Position numbers and translations under genes: made by a program
Notes under the pieces: generated by a model
The model's input: only the letters and a program-made list of their open reading frames with translations
Database searches by the model: none
Told to the model about the DNA's origin: nothing
Source: Euryarchaeota archaeon UBA495
GTDB taxonomy: Archaea; Thermoplasmatota; Poseidoniia; Poseidoniales; Poseidoniaceae
Assembly (NCBI GenBank): GCA_002496845.1
Contig: DALQ01000005.1
Span: 1-46,882 of the forward strand
Reading direction: 5' to 3'
DNA length: 46,882 nt
Shown here: positions 15,901 through 24,900 of the stretch, in pieces
How positions within the stretch are numbered: position 1 is the stretch's first letter
Layout of the letters: every line of letters begins with the position of its first letter

Positions 15901-18900
15901 CAGCGGACAAGGACGTCACGCCCCAGCCAAGGAAGCCGTATGCGTAGAGGTCGTTGCTCGCGTCCGACTCAGCCCAGTAGACGAAGTCAGCCTCGAAGGG
16001 CAGGTCGTGGGCACCGGTGGCGCCGTAGTCGTACCCTTCGTCGGAACCGCCGCCGGTCACGTCGAAGTAGAGCAAGAGGTCCGAGGTGGACAAGTCGAGG
16101 CCATCGATGGCCACGTACAGGTCGTCGTTCTCCGTGTAGGTCACGTAGAAGTTCTCGGTCAACTCACCAGGCATCGCGTCGTCGGATGGGTTCAGCTCAG
16201 CGCCAACCCAGTCCCCGTTGTCGCCGTCAACGGCCATCGCGTCGGACTGGAAGTCCGGCGAGATGTAAGCCGCACGGAGACCGTCGGTGCTCACGATGGA
16301 GACGCCGACTTCCTTGGTGACGGGTGCGTTCAGGTGTTCAGCGTTGATGTCGAGGAGGTTGGCCTCGTCGATCATCGTGCCCGTTGGCACAACAAGCTTG
16401 GACGGGGTCAGGTCCTGGCCGATGGAAGTCACCATCGCGCCCTGGAACAACTCAATCTGAGTGACGACCGAGGAGGTCCAGGTCAGGTTCTCGACCTTGC
16501 CGACCGAGTCCGACACAAAGATCGCGTACTCGGCGTTGACGTCGCCCATGTTGTAACGGAAGTCCGTGTTGTAGATGTCCATGCCACCTTCGCCTTCGAG
16601 GTCGACGCAGTACATCAGAGCCTCTCCGCTGTCTTCGAGCAAGAGACCGACACCAGAGGTGCCGCCGTCAAGTTCGGCGTAGTTGATCATCAACTGCGTG
16701 TCGTAGGCCCAAACGCCTTCGCTGCCACCGGCAATCGTCGCGTTGTCTTGGATGTTGAGGGTACCGCTGTCGGATTCCACACCGGTGTCGAATCCAGAGA
16801 CGTCCGTGCCGCTGAGGGTCACAGAGTCCCCGTTGGTCGAGACGATGCCCGTGGTGCTGACCAGGTCGCCACCAAGGATTTCGGAGTTCTCGTCCGTCAT
16901 GTCACAGCCGTCCACCACAATGGCATCGGTTGGCATGGCAACGAAGTTGTCAGCCAAATTGATGCTCGTACCGGTGCAGTCCTCCAAGAGGATACCAACG
17001 GTCGAAATCGACGTTGAGCCGGGCGACATCGACACGTCGTTGCCGCTGATCACTGGACCCGCAACACCACTGACCGCAGAGGTGTAGTAAGCGGACAAGG
17101 TGATGCCGCCGTCACCCCAGCTGTCGGAGACGTCGATGCTGTAGGTACCAGCGTCCGTGTAGGTGGTCAGAGGATTGTATCCCGTGTTGGAACTGAAGGT
17201 GTAGGTGCTCCAGGTGTCCTTGGTGCCGTCGGGCTTGGTGATCTCAAGGGAGATCTCGTAACCCCAGCTGTCGGTACTCATGTCGATGACAAGGGTCGAG
17301 CCGTTGCCAGCGAAGTTGAAGGTGCAGCTGTCGCTGTAGCCGTAGTTTCCAGAGATAGCACACAGTTCGGTGGTCTGACCCACGGGTTGCGTGGCTTCGG
17401 ACATCAGGATGCCCGTGTCGGAATCGACGACGGTGTTGTCCATGATGTCGCCGTATCCACCGTTTGCGTAGATACCCGCGGAATCTTCACCAGGTCCGAA
17501 GATCTCGTTGTCGCTCACTTCGTAGCCTGGGATGCCGTTCAGGTAGATGCCGTCCTCGGCGAAGCCGCGGATGGTGTTTCCTGAGATCGTCAGGCTCTTG
17601 ATGGAGCTGTCCCAAGCCGAGATGGCGGAGTCCTTGCCCATCGTGTTGTTCAACACGTTGTCGAGCACCTTGCCGTTGTCCACGCTGGATTGCGGGTAGA
17701 AACGGATGTCGGAGATTTCGCCACCGTCCTCGAACACGTTGTTCTGGATGGTGATGTTGTCCGCTCCGATTTCGTTGCTGCTGTGGCTCCAGTAGTAAGG
17801 AGATCGCAGCAGTTCGATGCCGACCGCACAATCGATGAACGTGTTGTTCTCGATGATGTTGCCTTCACCGCCGTTGATGCGCATGCACATGTCCTGGACC
17901 TGAATCGCGTTGTTCAGCGGGGACCAGCCCTTGTAGTGGGAGATGGTCGAGTTGCGGATGTTGAACATCTTCAGTTCGTAGTCGCTGTAGTAACCGTAGC
18001 CAATGGCGCCCACAATGGAGGCAATGCCGTTGAATTCCGTGTTGTTCACGTCCAAGTTCATGGAGTAGTACTGGTAACCGAAGTTGATTCCAGCGAGTTC
18101 TCCTTCGTCGTTCAGGGACAGGCCAGTCATCGTAGCGTCATGCATGTACACGTTCACTTCCTGGTTGTACCGTGGGTAGAACCGGGTGATGTCGTTCGAC
18201 GCGTAGGAACCGGTCACGATCATCGTGGTGCCGTTCCAGTCGTAGGTGTCGCCACCGAGGTAGAACACCGGGCTGTCGATCATCACGGCATCGCCGGTAA
18301 AGTCGGCACCGTCGACGGAGCCGTAGTAGTAACCGTACTCCACCATTCCGTTGTCGTAGGTGCGCGAACCGCTGGTCGAGGACCAGCCGTTTGCACAGCG
18401 GTTGAGGTAGTTGTAGCTGGCCGACTGGAAGTAGTAGCAGACGCGGTGGTCGAACTGGTCAATGAGTTCCACCGTCTCAGCGTTGCCGCTCGCATCCGTC
18501 AGGGTCACACCGGCTTCGACGTATCGGAAGTCAGCGACCTTGGATCCAGAGTTGGACCACGAGTAGGCCACCTTGGCCACAGAGGACACGGTGTATCCGT
18601 TGAGGTCCTGGGTGTGGCTACCAGCAGCGTCGACCACGATCGACGTGAAGGTCATGTCCTGCACGACACCGGTCGAATCCGTGGAACCGGAGGAAGCCGT
18701 AGCACCTTCCGGACTGCGGAGCACGACGTCGACATCCGACACACCAACGGCACCGTTGCCGTCGTTTTGGTCGGCGGTCATGGTCACGTCGAGTTGGCGC
18801 ATTCGGTTGAATTCGCCAGAGCCCGTCACGTCCACGCTCGTGGTGTCAACGGTTCCTTCGATGTAGTCGACCACGGACGAGCCGCTGATCTTGAAGTCGT

Positions 18901-21900
18901 TCGAAGTGCTGCCCATCGTTGAGTCAACGAAGGTGAAGCCACCGGAACCTGCAAGGTCGAAGCCAATGTTGTTGCCGCTGAAATCAACGGTATCGTAGCT
19001 CAAGTCCTTGGTGGTGCTGGGACCGAACTTCATGGCTGCACCAGCGCTGTTGCTCACAGTGCCAGTGAAATCGCCGCCGAAGTCCTTGAGGTAGTACGCA
19101 CCTGCCACGGTCTGGGAATCCAGGTCCATGTTCAGCAGGTCCATGCCGCCAGCAGCACCGTTGCCAACAAGCACGCCGTAGTCACCGCCGTTGACGGTCA
19201 CAGCATCAGCGCTGGCGATGGTCGAGCCAGTCACCATGATACCTGCGTCGTTGGGGCTGTTGATCTCGACGGTGTCGAGGTGGCCGGCAGCGAAGTCGCC
19301 GCCGATTTCCACACCAACGTCAGCACCGTTGATGGTGCCGTCCTTGAACAAGGGGGTTCCGGACTCACGCTTGTAGTCGCCAAGGTCCGCGGGATCGTCT
19401 CCAGCGCGGGCCACGAATTCATAGCGGTCTTGGTAGTTGTTCGCACGGTTGTGCAGCACGTCAATCCACAAGGTAGCAGTGGTGAGGTTGCTGTGCGAGA
19501 TGTCCACGATTGGGAAGGTCACGCGAGCACCCTGACCGCTGTTCATGTAGTACGAGTAAGCGTAGTCAAGGCAGATGTTGTAGTTGTAGTTTCCAACGAG
19601 GCCCTCGGGCGGGGTGAGGACACCGCTCCATCCTTGCCAGGAGTAGGTGGCGAAGCCCCAGTAGTGGTAGGGGTAGTACGCGTAGGATCCCGTGGGGGTC
19701 ACGCCGTCAATGTTCTCCCAAGCGAAACCGAACTGAGCCGGCTTGTTGTAGTAGTTGGGGTAGGAACCGCTCTGGCCGGTGAAGTACCAGTACACACCGG
19801 TCTGGCCGTAGCCGTAGTAACCGGTGTTACCGACTCGGTTGGGACCGTAGTCAACGCCGTAGTAGTTGCAGTCCCACTGAGGCACACCACCGCTACCGCC
19901 AGCGTAGGTGCCGACGTCGCCGACGCCCTCGTTGGGGTCGCTCGAACTGTAGGGGTAGTAACCCGTGTCACCGGCACTGATGTTCCAGGAGTTGCCGTTG
20001 TTGTCGGTCAACTCAACGCGGTATCGGTCGGTGATGAAGTAGTACTTGCTGGTGAAGTAGTTGTAGGACGGGTGGGCGTTTCCACCGGCGTAGATCGAGT
20101 TCGCACCGACCTGCAAGTAATCGCTGTTGCCGATGAAGGCGGACAGGTCAATGTCGTAGGTGGTCCATCCGCGGGACTGACCGGCGAGGCTCGGGGAGCG
20201 GTAGATGGTGGGCAGGCTCATGCCGCCTTCCATGTCCACACCCACCGTGTTGTCGGTGGAGGTGAACCCGTCAATGGACGGAGCCGCGTTCTTGGACATG
20301 ATGCCCACTGCGCCGTTCTTGACAACGATGTTGTCAATGGAGGCAGAGGAGCCCTCAATCCACAGAGCCGTACCGGTGTTGCCGGTGTTGATGATCGTCG
20401 AGTCGCTGATGCTGACGCTTCCGCGGTCAATCTTGACCGTGGCCATGTCGTCGTTCGACGCCTGAGCGCCGTAGATCTCAGCAGACTCAGTGAGCACAAG
20501 CGAACCGTCGCTGCCGATGTACAGGGCAGACATCGTGGAGGAGTCCTGATGCAGGTCCTTCACGATACCACCGGCCACAGAGAGCGTACCGTCGGCCACG
20601 TTCATGCGCACGCCATAGGACGCGCTCTGGGCCTTGATGGTACCCTTGCCACCGGTGTCCGCGGAAACGTTCACCAAGAGCGTACCACCGTTGCTGATGG
20701 TCAGCACTGGGCTGCTCGTCGCCGTGGCATCGACCGTCATGACGGAACCCATCATGACGAGGGTGCAGCCGTCGATGTCCAGGTCAGCCGAGAGCGTCAT
20801 GGGGAAGCTGTCGAAGACATAGACGCCGGGGCTGGACTCTGCGCCCTGGAAGGTCTGGTTGTTGGACATCCAGGTGCAGTCCATGTTGGGCTGGTCAAAG
20901 TTGATCGGAGCGGGTTGCAGGAGCAACTCGATCTGGTCGCCGTAGCCGAAACCAGTGCTTGGGTACCATGCCGAGGTCACAACGGTCTCGTTCTGACCGG
21001 CTGCACCCCATCCGAAGATGTTGTGATCGCCGTAGGTGTTGGAGTCAGAGTCACCAGAGATGACCCAAGCATTTGCGGTACCGCTCGAGTCCGTCACGGC
21101 GGTGCCGACCTCAAAGAGAGGGGCAGCCGGGTTGCTCGAGGTGTCCATCACGGTCGTCCGAACGCTGTGCCCGGACTTGTAGACCTTGGTCACCGCTCCG
21201 CCGATGAGGGCTTCACGGTAGAGGGACACCTGTGCGAGGCCACCGTACCAGACGGTCGCAGAGGACGAAACGTCCACGTCGCAGTTGGAGGTGTCTCCGT
21301 TGGCGTCCGCGCAGTCAGCAGCGCCCGTTCCGTCGTCGTAGGAGACGTCGATGAGGACAATGTCGCTGTTCGAGGATGCCTTGGCCACGTAGTTGCTGGT
21401 GCCGTCGATGTCGGACGAGGTGACCTCAACCGACACCAAGGTGATGTGGGAGTTTCGGCCGTAGACAGCGTCAACGCTCGAATCATCGTGATCGATGCTG
21501 GACCCTTGCTCCATGATGATGGTGTTCGTCGCGGAGGTCGAGAAACTGTACAAGCGCGCGATGTCGGCGTTCTCGAGGATGAGCGACCATGCACCACCGT
21601 TGATGGTGAAGTCCCCAATGTCGAGGTTCTTCCAGACTTCCGTGTCGGTGTGGGTCGTCGTGCCGGAGATCGACACATCTTCCGCCGTGATGCCCTCAAA
21701 GACACCGAAGTGGATGCGCTGCATCGTAATGTCACCGGCATCAACGTTCATCATGACCGCGTCGTCACCGACGGGGCCAATGGTCGAGGAACCCCAGCCA
21801 TTGGGGTGAATCCACAGGTCGGCGCTGCCGAAGTCGACGTCGTCCATGTGAATGCTCGAGACGGCGTTGAAACCGCTGTTGGCGTAGTCAGGAACGGTGA

Positions 21901-24900
21901 CGTTGTGCAGGTGCACATCGGCATCGGTGCCGTGCATGGCATCAATGGCCACACCGGTTTGGCTGGCAGAGTTGCTGACACTCACGTTGGAGACCGTCAC
22001 GTCTTGGAGGTCGACGTCGATGAAGTTCACGTAGGAGTTCGTGACCGTCACGTTCTCGACGAAGAGGCTACCCGCGGTGGAACCTGGGTAGTTGACGATC
22101 GCTCCACCCCACGACTGACCGTTGGTGTTGCAGTTCTTCATGGAACCTTCGCGCAGGATGGCGACGGTGTTCTCAGCGAAGTTGAAACACGCATCGTCAG
22201 CACCGTCGACGGCGAAGTTCGTCATCTCGACGACCGTGCCTTGGCCAGAGCCGTGCTCGAAGGCCGCAGCGACGTTCGTGAAGGTCACGTCGTTCATCGT
22301 GAAGTTACCAACGTTCGCGTTTGTGCTTGGGGCGCTGCCGTGTCGGCTGCCCGCAGCAATCGCTGCGTCGGTGGTGTTGGCGAAGTTGACGTGAGAGAAC
22401 ACGTGGCGGTCGTCGGTACCGGTCGCGCAAGCGGCGGTGAACGCCATGCCCTTCCAGTCGTTGCCGGCCTGTCCTTCGAAGAGGACAGGGTTCGCGGAGT
22501 TGCCGTTGATCGTCATCTCATCGCAGCTGCCGTCAAAGGAGATGCCCTTGCCGGAGGCCACCTGCACCACCACGCCGGCCTCGATGGTGAGGTCAGCAGA
22601 GATGGACAGGTAGTCGTTGCTGGGGTTGATGCGAATCGGGCTGTCATCGAGGTCCCACGTGGTGTCGGACGTGATGTCGCTGTCAACGTCCGTACCCTTG
22701 CCGTTGTACGGCATGGTGCGGTAGCGGACGCTGCAGTCGAGGGCCGAGTTGTCGTAGCAGTAGTAGGAGGTGTAGTAGCCCCACCATGGTGCGATCGTCC
22801 CGGCGCGGGACGCGACGTTGCCAGAGTATGGCATGTTCGGGAAGTTGCTGCTCCACGTGGAGACGCCGCGCTCGAGGCTGGTGGCGCCGTTGTCGATGAA
22901 GTACATGTAGCCCTGGCGACCAAGGCGGATGCGGTCGTTAGAATCGCTGCCTTCGTAGAGGGTGCCGAAGTATTCGAAGTCGAAGTCATCGGGCATGTCG
23001 ATGTTGGCGTTGCAGCTGTTCTTGTACGTGTTCCAGTAGTAGCTGTACGCACAGTAGTAGCCGTAGGGCGTACCGCTGCTGCTGCCGCTGATGGCCGTGT
23101 CGAAGTTCTTGATTTCGGTCAGGCCGGGTGCGAAGCTCTCGTGACCGTGGCTGGTCGAAGAGGTGTGCATGCGGTAGTTCGCGGTGAAGGGGTTGGATCC
23201 GTAGAGCCACCCGGTGCCCTTCTGCAGGGTTTCACCCTTGGCGCGGGTCTGGTCTTGGTACCCCGTAGCGGAGTAGTCAACGTAGACCTGGCAGCCGGTG
23301 TCGTACTTGAACTCGAATTCGTTGGTGACGTCGTAGAAGACGACCTGGTAGGTGCAGAGGTACGAGTTGGTGTAGCCCATGTCGTGCCATTCAACGATGA
23401 ACATCTTGTTGGGGTCGCCAACTTCGAAGGCCGCTGCCGTCGTCTGGACGGAGTTGGGGCTGGTCACATCGGCTGAAACGTCTTCGGCGGTGATGTAGTA
23501 CGAAACGTAGTCCGTGGTGTTCAGGTCAGCGATGTCAGCGGACCAGTCGCAGTTTGCCATCACACACTGTGCGCGCGTCTTGCCAACAGGCGCCATGGCC
23601 GCAGAGGTCGTGGTGCCGTTGTTGACGCTGTAGTAGAGGGTCGGGCCCGTACCAGCAGAGGTGCTGACGTTGAGACCGGACGGCGGGGAACCCGCGTCGC
23701 CGATGGTCGCCGTCACGGTGCGCGTGCGAGCGTAGGAATCAGCAAGGTCGGTGTGAGTGATCGTTGGGGCGAAGGTGTCGGGCTCGGGTGCGATCTTCAT
23801 CACGTCGTAGGTGACGGCGCCGCCGGATCCCATGCGACCGTAGTAGCCGGATCCGAGAGCGAATCCGTTCCACTTGTAGTTCGTGTTGTAGGTGTAGTAG
23901 TAGCCAGAGGAACAGCTTGGGGAACCGGAGGAAGAGCGCAGGAAGTGCGTCCAACCGTTGGTACCGGTGCACACCACGTTCTGTCCGGTGCTGGAGTAGG
24001 TGGCGTTCCACGAGTAGCCGGCGAATTCACCGGTGATGTCACCGGGGACAACGTAGCGGTACGCGTTGGTGTAACCGTAGCTGGAGACGCTGGGGGCAGA
24101 GCTGCCGCCAGCGAGAGGCTCCTCGATGCCGGTTTCGTCGCCGATACCGACCATCGCGAACTCGTCGCCGTCCCACAGGAAGACGAGGTTCATTCCGGGG
24201 CCGTCGTCAGCGGAGATGCTCAGGAAGCCGCCGTTGTCATCGTCGAGGTAGACCTTACCGGGGCTGGAACCGCCCGTGTTGTACGAGGAGGTGGCCGGGT
24301 AGGTGGAGGTCTGCCACTGGACGATCCAGTTGTTGTAGAAGTAGTTCGAGTTGGAGCTTCCTGTGTAGAAACAAGCCGAGGAACCCGTACCACAGTTGGA
24401 CGTGTCGAACTCGAAGTAGTACTCCTCGCTCTGGTCGAAGTAGCTCATCTGGCGGTCAAGGAAACCGGTGGGGTTGAACTGAGAGCCAGCGTGAACCTTG
24501 GTGGTCAGCTGAACCATCTTCTTCGCATCGCCAGCGTTGTTGACGTCGTCGACGAAGAAGTAGAACGGCGTTGGCGTGGTCTGGGACCCGGTCAGGGCAG
24601 GCGTGTAGCCTTCGTTGGGGTCGGACGCGCCGGTGCTGTCAACGTTCAGGTCCTGGTACCACCAGTAGTAGGTGACGTAGTCACCAGCGGTGATGTCAGC
24701 GGTTTGTGCGCTGAACTGGCAGGCGGGGCTGGACGTGCTGCAGGTGCCGATCGTCGTTGCGGCGACCGAGGTGTAGGAACCGTTGTTCACGGCGTAGTAC
24801 AGGGTCGGCTCGTTGCCGCTGGTGGTGTCGATTCCGGAGGAGTCGGTCAGCTCGATGAAGAAGGTGCGCTCACCCTCGATGTAGGACGTGATGCCGTCGT

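Noticed and set aside
19280..23476. Plus-strand open frame of 1,398 codons opposite the giant gene
   Set aside because: Same reason: an antisense frame kept open by codon bias, with low-complexity His/Val/Gly translation.
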